From: Polytrichum commune
Lineage: Eukaryota; Streptophyta; Polytrichopsida; Polytrichales; Polytrichaceae
DNA: 64,000 bases
Assembly (NCBI GenBank): GCA_950295325.1
Contig: OX485806.1
Coordinates: forward strand, 37,758,001-37,822,000
Direction of reading: 5' to 3'
Shown: piece after piece, positions 46,298 to 55,230 of the stretch
How positions within the stretch are numbered: the first letter of the stretch is position 1
Layout of the letters: every line of letters starts with the position of its first letter
Translations under genes and position numbers: made by a program
Notes under the pieces: generated by a model
Databases searched by the model: none
The model's input: the letters and a program-made list of their open reading frames with translations, nothing else
Told to the model about the DNA's origin: nothing

Positions 46298-46310
46298 ACT
46301 TGACAACAAT
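46298..46310 (+). promoter_or_regulatory. Putative self-priming primer-binding site
   Basis: acttgacaacaat begins one base after the LTR end (CA|t). No complement to a tRNA 3' end (a site starting TGG) exists here. It is perfectly complementary to LTR bases 46052-46064 (13 of 13, flanks mismatched). Confidence 0.65.
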
Positions 46311-47661
46311 TTGCTCAAAATTTTCATTTTTTGGTTGTATTTCTGAGCTAGAATGGCCCAGTATTGAGAGCAAATGAGTGATACAAGTGTTTGAAAGCTT
46401 AGTTTGTCATTTCTTGCAACCCTCAAGAAGATTTTGAGAGAAATCTTCCCATTTTTCTTTTGTTGTCTCTTTGTGTTTTCTTCAAGTGTTGATGGTTGAA
46501 TCTTGAGATTCTATTTGGTCTCAAGATTCTCAAGTCACATCATTCTTGCTTGCAATTTGTAAAAGCAAAGTTTAATTTTTTTTTTAAATTTACAAACAAA
46601 CACAAACCAAATTTAAAATCCGAATTTTTTTAAAAAAAATTTTAAGCTCCGGAGCTCCACGGACACTCTTGGAGCTCTTGGAGCTCTTGGAGCTCCAATT
46701 CTGCACCCCGGGGCGGCAAAATCCCGGGGCGGGGGTGGACAATCACGGGCCGGGGGCGGGCGGCGCCAGCCGGGCCCCGCAGCTAGGTGGCAGCGGGCCG
46801 GGGGCGGGTGGGCGACAGCCTGGCCGGATGGCGGGCGGCGCCAGCCTGGCCCCCCCTCCCCTTTTCAGGTAACCCCCCCCCCCTTTTGCCTTTAAGTTAG
46901 ACTTGATTAACTTAGTTAGTTAGATTAATTAGCTTAATTAAGTTAGTTAATTAGGTTAGTTAATTCACTTAGATTAACTTAATTAATTAGGTTCATTAGT
47001 TTAAGCTAATTAAGTTAGGATGAGTTAAATTAAATTAATTAACTTAATTCATTTAAGTTAATTAAGTTTAAGTTTATTTTATTTATTTATTTTTGGTTTT
47101 GGTTTTTGTTTTTGTTTTGTTTCATTAAAACAATTATTTTATTTTATTTTATTTTATTTTCACATTTTTACTTTTACCTTTCAAACTTGGCATCCAATTC
47201 TCACAAACTTTGAGGTTCAAATTTGGGGGCATACTAGCTCCAAACGGAGTGAAATTTGAGCCTATCTTGTGTGAAATTTGCCAAGGAATCCAATGGTGTA
47301 ATTGGATTGTTGATTGGAATTCAAAATCATTGCTGAAATTATTAATTTCAACGCTGATTTTTGTTTTTGGGAGCAAATTAACTCCGAACGGAGTGAAATT
47401 TGAGCCTAATTTGTGTGAAATCTTCCTAGGAGTCCATTGGTGCACTTAGTTTGTTGATTGGAGTCCATAATCACCTTGGAAATGAGCCTTTTCAACGCTG
47501 ATTTTTCATTTTAATTACCAATCTCAAACCTTTGCACAATTTTGGAATTCTGGGGGCATAAACACTTGGCATTTGGCAAGGGATTGCCATTTATATAGCC
47601 CGCAACAGGTGCAGGTTGCCATTACCTTCTAGATAGTTGCAGGTACTCAAGTGATTATTTT
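46298..47661 (+). other. Retrotransposon 5' leader
   Basis: Non-coding 1.36 kb. It contains a very GC-rich block (46640-46870) with three ggagctctt-type units at its start and a C-homopolymer (46873-46884), then a ttaattaag-rich low-complexity tract (46895-47075) and a tttta/ttattt tract. Next come two direct ~144-bp repeats (47225-47368, 47369-47508; shared 'aacggagtgaaatttgagcct' and 'ttcaacgctgattttt'). It may hold packaging and translation-control structures; none is proven. Confidence 0.6.
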
Positions 47662-49326
47662 ATGGTGCAAACTAGGAGCCGATATTATCGATCTCCATCA
47701 CCAGATTACTTGGAGGACGTGCATACCACAAATCTTGAGCCAGAGGTAGATACCAACGAGGCTTTTGAGCCTATTTCGGCGTTGGACACTACTAGTAGGC
47801 TTCGGATTTGGAGTGTCGGCACGTTCGACGAAATGGAGGACGATCGCCACAATTCAGTGCGTGATCAGTTTTCAGGTCGAGCTGGGGGCATTTCCTTGCC
47901 CGATTGGAAACTCCGGTTTCGTACCTGGATTAAGGAGAAACGCCAAAGGTCTTCCAATTTCAATGATTGGTATGCCTTTGAACTTCTGCCTCAGCATTTG
48001 GAGTATGAGGCACTCCAAACTTACGAACGCTGGACAGAGGGTCATCAGCGACAACTTCGGGAAGTGGAGCAGTATTGGGAGGCCCGGGTTGAGCTTATTT
48101 CAGCCCTTAAAGATGGGGCGATTGCTACCTTAGCTCCACCCACCTTAAAGGAGGAGGAATCGCCGGCGGAGTCTAAGGACACGGAACTGGCACTTGGGCC
48201 AATGGTGGCTAGCAGTAGCACGGCAACCCTTTCACGGGTGGCACGTGCTACACAGGCAGCATTGACGGCTGTTGGTCCACCACCTCCGTTTAATCCCCTT
48301 ACTGAATTTGTCGCACATTTGGAAGTGGAGTATGGTGGGTTTCGGCGAGACCAGATGCAGCGCATCCAGGATTTCCGCCGAGAGAAGGATGATACTCCAC
48401 GGACCATGTATACGCGACTCGCGCGATTTGCTGTGGAGTCGGGAGGTGTTTTTGCTGAGAGTCAGCTTGTTAAAATCTTTTTGTCTAAAATTGACAAGCG
48501 GCTACTTGAGTTGGCATCACCTCGGATTATCCTCGACTACGAGGGCCGAGCTACGCTTGCACAAGCGTTTGCCGTGGTTGAGAGATGTGATCGGGCTCTT
48601 TGCCAACATGATGCCACGGATATGGTATCTTGGATGACAGAGAGTCCGAAACCAAGAAGAATTGTCACAGCTACTAGTAGTTTAGCTGAGACTCAACCCG
48701 TCAAGGAGCAAAAGATTTTGCATTGTTGGGGTTGTGGAGAAGTTGGTCATTCGAAGAATGATCCCAATTGTCCTAAGAAGAAGAAAACTCAGCCTTTGGG
48801 AAAATTAAAACAAAAGATGGAACCAGTAAGGGCAGGGGACAATTCTAAGAAGAGACAATTGAAATGTAACCATTGTGATGGCACTAATAACGATGTGGAT
48901 CATTGTTTCCTACTTCATCCTGAGATGCGGCCTGCCAGTTATGTCACTGGAAAGTCTCCAAGGGAGCAGAGTCTTGAGGCTAAGGTGGCGGAGCTTGAGC
49001 AAAAGCTCAAATCTTCTGCATCTTTTGCTCAAATTTCTGAGCCGCATGTGGGTGGTGGCACCTCGGGTTCGGACATGTATATGTTTGGAGCAGCTGGAGA
49101 GGTGGTGGCGGCGGCTTCTACTCGCTCACAAACATTGGCAGATGCGGTGGCTTCCACGAGTGGGGGTAGCCGCGAGGTGCTACATCCTCGCCATGCCGGA
49201 CCAGCTGATCAAATTGGTCAAGCACGTTTACCTCTTTCATTTGGATTGGTAGACACCACTGTTGTTGGGGCTAAAAACCCTGTACCTTTGAGAGATGGGG
49301 ATTCCATCTCGAAGGATGTTACGTAG
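47662..49326 (+). CDS. Retrotransposon gag with zinc knuckle
   Basis: Gag forms the virus-like particle and binds element RNA. In the continuous frame, residues ~60-190 are an unusual N-terminal region (WKLRFRTWIKEKRQRSSNF), ~205-320 resemble the retrotransposon gag domain (FNPLTEFVAHLEVEYGGF ... TMYTRLARFAVESGG), and residues 355-370 form a CCHC knuckle (CWGCGEVGHSKNDPNC, C-x2-C-x4-H-x6-C). A second Cys/His cluster follows (CNHCDGTNNDVDHC). A coiled-coil-like EQSLEAKVAELEQKL precedes the end. The start ATG at 47662 is the first in frame after the leader. The frame ends at a TAG (49324-49326), but the same frame continues immediately downstream; readthrough or a disabling mutation are both possible. 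Confidence 0.85.
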   Translation: MVQTRSRYYRSPSPDYLEDVHTTNLEPEVDTNEAFEPISALDTTSRLRIWSVGTFDEMEDDRHNSVRDQFSGRAGGISLPDWKLRFRTWIKEKRQRSSNFNDWYAFELLPQHLEYEALQTYERWTEGHQRQLREVEQYWEARVELISALKDGAIATLAPPTLKEEESPAESKDTELALGPMVASSSTATLSRVARATQAALTAVGPPPPFNPLTEFVAHLEVEYGGFRRDQMQRIQDFRREKDDTPRTMYTRLARFAVESGGVFAESQLVKIFLSKIDKRLLELASPRIILDYEGRATLAQAFAVVERCDRALCQHDATDMVSWMTESPKPRRIVTATSSLAETQPVKEQKILHCWGCGEVGHSKNDPNCPKKKKTQPLGKLKQKMEPVRAGDNSKKRQLKCNHCDGTNNDVDHCFLLHPEMRPASYVTGKSPREQSLEAKVAELEQKLKSSASFAQISEPHVGGGTSGSDMYMFGAAGEVVAAASTRSQTLADAVASTSGGSREVLHPRHAGPADQIGQARLPLSFGLVDTTVVGAKNPVPLRDGDSISKDVT

Positions 49327-51243
49327 GCATTGGCATACAAAATTCTCCATATGCCAATTTTCTCGGGTTCGGAGTTTATGGCGTCGGATTTCAAGCCTGC
49401 TGCAGTTTTCCATTTAGCTGGGAGAATGTTAGAAGGTAAGGCGGCTTTGCCATCCCTTCAAGTATCCCAAGCTGTGGTTGACGTACCTATGGCTGACGAG
49501 GTGGAGGACTTAGCCAATTTACGAGCGAGTCTTGCGGATGCGGCGATCATTGCTTTTGGTAAGCAAACTGATATTCCTCCAGCATCAATTTCAGCAGTGG
49601 ATACGTCATTTTCGAATTATGCGTCGGGAGCGGCATATCTTGCAGACATTTCTGCAAGGCCTGCTCGCGAACGGCATAATTTGCAACCTGGAGTTGTACG
49701 GCTGATGAACGACAAATCGTTGTTTGTCGTTTCACGCACGGATATGCCCACTATCCGTGCTACACCACTGAGAGTTATGATGGATTCCGGTGCTCAACCG
49801 GTTATGATTGGCAAAGGACTTGCGGACAGTCTTGGATTGACGCCAGCAAGCTTGGATCCTTGTCCATTTACTATTGTGACTTCAGTAGGGGGCACTGAAC
49901 GTGCAACAGGTTACACCAAGGCACCTCTACGTTTGATTTTTCATGTGGGGGCAGGGCCTACTTACACTCATTTGTCAATGAAGTGTGTTGTTACTAATGC
50001 TACCAACTATGATATACTTGTTGGTCAGCAAGCTCTTTATCCACTTGGCTTTGGTTTGGATAATTGGACGGAAGAGGCATGGATTAGACCGGGATGGTCC
50101 ACTGGAGATGGCAAGAAGGTATTTATTCCTGTCACATTTGCAGCCACTGCTATGACTATGGTTGCGGAGGCAATGTTTGGTTGCAGCGGTTTAGTTGCAG
50201 ATTTGCCTTGTGCTCCAGTTTTATTGGAGGAAACAATGGACTACACTTGTAATGCGGCAGAACAACAATTTTTACCATCTTTTCAAATTCATGCTCGACA
50301 TTTCAAGGATCCACCTCCACCATGGCGAACTCCTAAAAAATTATCCGACCATTATCGACACATTGTAGCGGATTTGGAGCTTGGAGAGGCATCCCCAACT
50401 TCATCATCATTTTCTTTTGCTCAACTCATTCGTTGGCAACCATCACCTGAAGGTATTGTCCTTGTGGAGATTTTTAGAGGCATTGGCACAGGTTTGGCGG
50501 CAGTGTTGGAAGCTGGAATTACAGTTTGGCGATATATTCATGTGGACAATGGGTATGCAGCCAACAGAGCCGTCCGACACCACATCCAACAATTGTTGTT
50601 GAGATACCCCGCACAATTGTCAGCCTCTGCCATTCATGGATGTTGTGGTCAACTTCCTCAAGATGTCACTATGATTAGTGATGAGGATTTGAGAAGGTTG
50701 GGCCACGTGGATTTGATTATTGCAGGATGGCCTTGTCAAGGCCATTCGCGGGCAGGCACTGGCCAGGGATTGGATGATCCTAGGTCTAGTTTGTTGGCGG
50801 ATTTGATGCGATTGACGCAATGGTGGTTTACCCACCAATCAACTCCGCCAGGGTACATTTTCGAAAATGTACCATTATTGGGTGATACCCGACACAAAGT
50901 GGTGAAGGATGGTGAGTACATTAACCAAATTTTGGGTACTCCAACATTTCTGGATGCTGCATCTTTGGGATTCTTTGCTCATCGGCCTCGTTGGTTTTGG
51001 ACCAACTTGGTATCACCTCGGATGCTGTCAGCGGCGATTGCCCGCATTCCCCGCCTTATGGATCGCAAGGTGGATGACATTTTAAATGATCATCGTGTTT
51101 CCTTGGCAGTTACCAAGGATGACACCTTGCCATTTGCATTAATTAATAAGGTGGGAATTCCGAGAGGTGCACTACCTACTTTTGTGACATATCCACAGTC
51201 TTTTGCATTTCGATCTCGTGGACCTGGCATGGTTTGGGAATAA
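49327..51243 (+). CDS. Retrotransposon protease and cytosine-5 DNA methyltransferase (N-terminal and catalytic part)
   Basis: Continuation of the gag frame after the TAG. A retropepsin domain carries the catalytic DSGA (D708 in whole-frame numbering; MMDSGAQPVMIG) and NYDILVG. From about 50450 a C5-DNA methyltransferase follows: motif I VEIFRGIGTGLAAVLEAGI, YIHVDN, motif IV DLIIAGWPCQGHS with catalytic C1025, motif VI ENV (E1068) and motif VIII HRPRWFW (H1107). Spacing and wording (GIGTGL, AHRPRWFWTNL) are closest to the DRM/DNMT3 type. All catalytic motifs are intact. A TAA at 51241-51243 cuts the domain before motifs IX/X, which follow in the same frame. Expected role: methylating element DNA or its insertion targets. 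An in-frame Met lies at 49330. Confidence 0.88.
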   Translation, partial: ALAYKILHMPIFSGSEFMASDFKPAAVFHLAGRMLEGKAALPSLQVSQAVVDVPMADEVEDLANLRASLADAAIIAFGKQTDIPPASISAVDTSFSNYASGAAYLADISARPARERHNLQPGVVRLMNDKSLFVVSRTDMPTIRATPLRVMMDSGAQPVMIGKGLADSLGLTPASLDPCPFTIVTSVGGTERATGYTKAPLRLIFHVGAGPTYTHLSMKCVVTNATNYDILVGQQALYPLGFGLDNWTEEAWIRPGWSTGDGKKVFIPVTFAATAMTMVAEAMFGCSGLVADLPCAPVLLEETMDYTCNAAEQQFLPSFQIHARHFKDPPPPWRTPKKLSDHYRHIVADLELGEASPTSSSFSFAQLIRWQPSPEGIVLVEIFRGIGTGLAAVLEAGITVWRYIHVDNGYAANRAVRHHIQQLLLRYPAQLSASAIHGCCGQLPQDVTMISDEDLRRLGHVDLIIAGWPCQGHSRAGTGQGLDDPRSSLLADLMRLTQWWFTHQSTPPGYIFENVPLLGDTRHKVVKDGEYINQILGTPTFLDAASLGFFAHRPRWFWTNLVSPRMLSAAIARIPRLMDRKVDDILNDHRVSLAVTKDDTLPFALINKVGIPRGALPTFVTYPQSFAFRSRGPGMVWE

Positions 51244-51759
51244 AAATCCCAAACTTATGAGGAGCCTACGGCAGATGAGCGGGAACGCGCCATGGGTTTT
51301 CTTACAGGTACCACGGCTGCTCACGGGCTTCAGAAAGGTCAGAGACGTTTCCTATTGGGGCAAGCTATGGATCTTAATAGCATTGTGTGGATAATTGGAA
51401 TTTGTCTTGTTGCTCAACAACGTATGGATGACCGATTGCTTACTCTGAGAGCAGAGAACAATGGTCAGGGGACAATGGAGCCGCAATCCAAGGATCACAT
51501 TGAGGTCAATGACACCGAGGGATTATTTCCTTTGAAACTTCATGTTGCGGAAGAGCTTCGAGTCCAACGTGGTTTTTCGGCTTTGGCCCAAGAGTTTGGG
51601 AAGTTGGAGGCCCATAAAATGTTTCTACTTCTACTTCTTGGTGATACTTCATATGTGGATAGCTATTTAGCTACACAAACTGATTGTAGTGGAGAGGATA
51701 CGCATTTGGATTCAAGTGCAGATGATGGGGGCAAAGGTGTTGCCCTCTCCACGGACTAG
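51244..51759 (+). CDS. C-terminal part of the retrotransposon DNA methyltransferase and linker to RT
   Basis: Same frame as the upstream segment. It contains the end of the methyltransferase fold: PTADERERAMGFLTGTT and the motif-X-like RRFLLGQAMDLNSIVWIIGI. A helical/acidic linker (~100 residues, LHVAEELRVQRGFSALAQEF) without recognised domain follows. Ends with TAG (51757-51759). The first in-frame Met is 51292, so the segment could not be translated independently in a sensible way; it needs readthrough of 51241 or represents disabled sequence. Confidence 0.8.
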   Translation, partial: KSQTYEEPTADERERAMGFLTGTTAAHGLQKGQRRFLLGQAMDLNSIVWIIGICLVAQQRMDDRLLTLRAENNGQGTMEPQSKDHIEVNDTEGLFPLKLHVAEELRVQRGFSALAQEFGKLEAHKMFLLLLLGDTSYVDSYLATQTDCSGEDTHLDSSADDGGKGVALSTD

Positions 51760-52899
51760 CAATCACAGGCTGTGCTGGCACCAATTGGCAATCCTTCTAT
51801 GAAGAAGGAAACTACGGAGTTTGACGATTGGCCAATTGAAGTAGGGCCAAAGCTTACTGGTGCCGAAGCACGAAAGGTACGGGCATTTATTCGCTCTTAC
51901 CGTAATTGTTTTGCCTTTAGTCTTCATGATCTTGAAGGATATAAAGGTAAACCTGTTCGTATTCAACTCGAGGACGACCACCCTATTTTCAGACGGCCAT
52001 ACAGACTTAGTACCTCTGAAAGGTTGGGTGTTCAAACTCGATGTCAAGAGTTATTGGCAGCGGAATTGATTGAACTCTCCAATGGAGAGTATGCTTGTGC
52101 CACGGTTATGCCGTCAAAGAATGATATCTTTGGCAACTGGACGGAAAAACGGATGTGTGGTGATTATCGTCCAGTCAACCGCAAGACCAAGTCGGATCGA
52201 TATCCAATGCCGATGCCGGAGGAGTTGTTTGATGCACTAGGATTTTCTAGAATCTTCAGCACTTTGGATTTGAGGTCTGGTTATCACCAATTACCTTTGT
52301 TGTTGGGTGATCGGGTGAAGACCGCATTTTGGGGAATTGATAAAGATGGCAAGGATCAACTTTATCATTGGAAATTTCTGCCATTTGGTCTCAAGAATGC
52401 ACCAGCTGAATTTCAGCGGGTGATGGACCAATTATTGGCTGGTTTGCCGTTTGCTAGATGTTACATTGATGATGTTATCATCTTTAGTAATAGTCCACAG
52501 GATCATGTGAGACATTTGCAAGCGGTATTTGAACGACTTCAACGGTGGGGACTCCGTTTACATCATGGAAAATGTAAGTTTTTCCATGATCAATTGCCCT
52601 ATTTAGGCCACATGATTGTTCATGGCGGTCTTGGTGTGCAACAGGCGAAGGTGGATGCTTTGCACAAAATTCCCGCACCTAGTGATGTACCACGGCTTCG
52701 TGCATTTCTAGGATTGGCAAATTATTATAGGAGGTTTGTCAAAAACTTTAGTTTGATTGCCAAACCCCTTACCATTCTCACGGGGAAAGACCAACCATGG
52801 ATTTGGAGTCGGGAACAACAACAGGCATTTGATACATTGAAGCAGAGGCTCGGTTCAGCGCCAGTGCTTCGACGCCCGGATGTGTCTAGAGCTTTTTAA
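51760..52899 (+). CDS. Retrotransposon reverse transcriptase
   Basis: Ty3/gypsy reverse transcriptase in the same frame. Visible motifs: MCGDYRPVN, YPMPMPEELFDALG, FSTLDLRSGYHQLPL, FLPFGLKNAPAEFQRVMD, the active-site YIDDV (D1603, D1604), and YLGHMI plus FLGLANYYRRFV of the connection to RNase H. All catalytic residues are intact. The frame ends at a TAA (52897-52899) exactly at the start of RNase H (position before LHTDWS), where related proteins have a sense codon; CAA to TAA is the simplest origin. First in-frame Met 51772. Confidence 0.93.
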   Translation, partial: QSQAVLAPIGNPSMKKETTEFDDWPIEVGPKLTGAEARKVRAFIRSYRNCFAFSLHDLEGYKGKPVRIQLEDDHPIFRRPYRLSTSERLGVQTRCQELLAAELIELSNGEYACATVMPSKNDIFGNWTEKRMCGDYRPVNRKTKSDRYPMPMPEELFDALGFSRIFSTLDLRSGYHQLPLLLGDRVKTAFWGIDKDGKDQLYHWKFLPFGLKNAPAEFQRVMDQLLAGLPFARCYIDDVIIFSNSPQDHVRHLQAVFERLQRWGLRLHHGKCKFFHDQLPYLGHMIVHGGLGVQQAKVDALHKIPAPSDVPRLRAFLGLANYYRRFVKNFSLIAKPLTILTGKDQPWIWSREQQQAFDTLKQRLGSAPVLRRPDVSRAF

Positions 52900-54903
52900 T
52901 TGCACACGGATTGGAGTGCAGTGGGATTGGGAGCGGTATTGACACAGAAAGATGAAGAGGGAAAGGAATATGTGGTGGCTTATGCATCTAGAAGCAATAA
53001 TAGTGCTGAATCTAATTATTCTTCTTATGAAGGCGAGGCCTTGGCGGCCGTTTGGGCCATTGCACATTTTCGACCTTATTTGTATGGGCAAAAGTTTACT
53101 TTGATGACTGATCATCAGTCTTTAAAATGGCTTATGGAATCAGATAAGCTCACCGAGAAACTTGCTAGGTGGGCATTGTTACTTCAGGAATATGATTTTG
53201 AAGTTGTTCACCGAGCAGGAATTGCCAACTTGGATGCAGACGGATTGTCTCGCAATCCAAGTCCTTCAGATGAGGATTTAACTGGAGCCAGGTGGCATGG
53301 AGATTGTGATCGTGAGGCAGTGTCGGGTTGGCATGCTGCCACATATCTCACAATGATGTCGGGATTGGCTGCTGAGATCCTTGTAGAAGAACATGATGAG
53401 GAGGTTGATAAATCTCTCGTTGTTAGTGATGTGTGGGAAGACCAGGCGGTCTTGTACAAACTTCAACAAGGGATATTTCCTCTTGGACTATCTGCTATGA
53501 AGCGAGATAGAGTTAGTCACCGGATAACAAGGTTTCGTTGGATAAACAACTTGTTATTTCGTGTGTGGCCGAACGGAACGAGGCGCATCGTTCCAAGGCC
53601 AGATCAAAGAGCTTCTTTGGTACGGCAAGTGCACGAGGAGCTTGGACATTTTGGAGTGCGAAGGACGCACTCTATGTTGCGCAACCAATATTGGTGGACT
53701 GGTATGTATCAACAGGTTGCCACTTATGTTTCTCGGTGTGAAGTATGTGACCGGGTCAGGTCAAGTTTTAATAATTTGTCACCTCAACTTCAGCCTTTAC
53801 CTATTATGGGCTTGGGATATCGTTGGTCTTTGGATTTTGCCGGACCGCTTACTATCACTCCACGTGGTTCCAAGTATGTGCTTGTGATGGTGAAGCATTT
53901 TAGTAAGTGGATTGAACTCGTGGCTCTTCCCCAAAATTCCTCAGAATTGGCGGCTATGGCATTTCTTGATCGAGTTTTGGCACGGTTTGGAGCACCTGCA
54001 GAGGTGTTGACGGATCAAGGGAGAGAATTCCTTGGATCTTTCGAGGCTTTGTGTACCAAGGCTTTGATTGATCATCGGACAACTTCTAGAGATCACCCTG
54101 AGGCAGATGGCTTAGCTGAACGAGTTGTTCAGACAGTTAAGCGCGGTTTGCGGAAGTATGGATTGCTTCATGGCAACCATCGCGATTGGGACTTGATGTT
54201 ACCATGGATAGCAATGGGTTATCGTTTCAGCAGGCAAGCATCTTTGGCATCCTATAGTCCTTACCAACTCTTGTATGGACGGGAACCAATTTTACCTAGC
54301 TCGGTACGAGAGAAATTGGCTCCCGTGGTAAACTTGGATGATCCAGATGTTTGGGCTCAATGTCTTCATGACCGAGCAGCGTTCTTCCAAAAGGCCATGC
54401 CTATGGCTATGGAGAACTTAAATATTGCTCAACATCGTGATACATTATGGTATACTCGGATCCGCAGTGGAGCTTATCGACCTCAGGTTCGTAGATTTTC
54501 CAAGGGGAATTATGTTTACTTGCAACGGGAGGCGCCTACGATATTGGATGTCAAGGCTGGGCACACGATTTTGCGGGTAAAAGATGTCTTGCCAAGTGGT
54601 ATATTATTGCTTGAAGGCAAGGATGGACGGGAATGTCGTGAGCATTCAAAGAATTGTGCTCCATGTCACCTTCCCATCGACGGCTCTGTGCATCCCGAGT
54701 TGGCGGTTGTACCACAGGGTTTGCCTTGTTATGTTTGTGGAGAGAAGACAGGAGCTGCAATAATGTTATTGTGCGACCAATATCAACGTGGATGGCACAT
54801 GGCATGTTTGACACCTCCCCTTTTTACTCTTCCTTCTGGCAATTGGGTTTGTCCTCGTTGTCGGAAAGCCTCTCATTCCGTGGCCGTTAATGGTCATGAT
54901 TGA
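52900..54903 (+). CDS. Retrotransposon RNase H, integrase and C-terminal PHD finger
   Basis: Same frame. RNase H: LHTDWSAVGLGAVL (D1750), EGEALAAVWAI, MTDHQSLKWL and LDADGLSR. Integrase: HHCC zinc domain HEELGHFGVRRTHSML ... CEVCDRVR, then the DDE core with D2058 (SLDFAGPL), D2118 (LTDQGREF) and E2153 (GLAER; D-34x-E). After the integrase C-terminal domain lies a PHD-type finger: CYVC (C2356), LLCDQYQRGWHMACL, TPPL and WVCPRC. The fourth zinc ligand expected at C-D-x-C is Tyr2374 (TAT, one G-to-A from TGT). PHD fingers read histone H3 tails and would replace the chromodomain of chromoviruses as targeting module. The terminal stop is a TGA at 54901. Confidence 0.9.
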   Translation: MHTDWSAVGLGAVLTQKDEEGKEYVVAYASRSNNSAESNYSSYEGEALAAVWAIAHFRPYLYGQKFTLMTDHQSLKWLMESDKLTEKLARWALLLQEYDFEVVHRAGIANLDADGLSRNPSPSDEDLTGARWHGDCDREAVSGWHAATYLTMMSGLAAEILVEEHDEEVDKSLVVSDVWEDQAVLYKLQQGIFPLGLSAMKRDRVSHRITRFRWINNLLFRVWPNGTRRIVPRPDQRASLVRQVHEELGHFGVRRTHSMLRNQYWWTGMYQQVATYVSRCEVCDRVRSSFNNLSPQLQPLPIMGLGYRWSLDFAGPLTITPRGSKYVLVMVKHFSKWIELVALPQNSSELAAMAFLDRVLARFGAPAEVLTDQGREFLGSFEALCTKALIDHRTTSRDHPEADGLAERVVQTVKRGLRKYGLLHGNHRDWDLMLPWIAMGYRFSRQASLASYSPYQLLYGREPILPSSVREKLAPVVNLDDPDVWAQCLHDRAAFFQKAMPMAMENLNIAQHRDTLWYTRIRSGAYRPQVRRFSKGNYVYLQREAPTILDVKAGHTILRVKDVLPSGILLLEGKDGRECREHSKNCAPCHLPIDGSVHPELAVVPQGLPCYVCGEKTGAAIMLLCDQYQRGWHMACLTPPLFTLPSGNWVCPRCRKASHSVAVNGHD

Positions 54904-55230
54904 GGATTTTGTGGATGTTTACCACATGTTTTAGTGGTGAAGTTGTTATTTAGTTGGTTGGAAATTTTATGGGATTGAAAATCACATTGAAAGAGTTATC
55001 TAAGAATTCAACATAAATTGTTGAAGGCGATTAAGGATGGGGCTCAAATTGCACCCAGCCTATAGTTCTTGGATTACTTTCTCAATCATGAGTTTAATTC
55101 CCTAGATTACCACTACCCAATTGAATATGTATAGATGTAGCAACAACTTCATCATGTTCAACAACTCTACCGATGAGTGTGTTTGTTCCTAGCCGATTGG
55201 AGGGGCTCCTTATCTGCTAGTGGGGGCACT
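54904..55230 (+). other. Retrotransposon 3' untranslated part with polypurine tract
   Basis: Non-coding. The polypurine-type ctagtgggggcact (55218-55230) lies directly before TGAAGAGG, the start of the complete LTR; a second purine tract gattggaggggct (55195-55207) is further upstream. The position of this tract defines the true LTR start. Confidence 0.65.

Noticed and set aside
46669-46872. Glycine-rich ORF in the retrotransposon leader
   Set aside because: Low-complexity translation of a GC-rich repeat; more likely structured leader RNA.
47700-49326. Copia-type arrangement of the retrotransposon
   Set aside because: Integrase lies after RT-RNase H, which is the Ty3/gypsy order.
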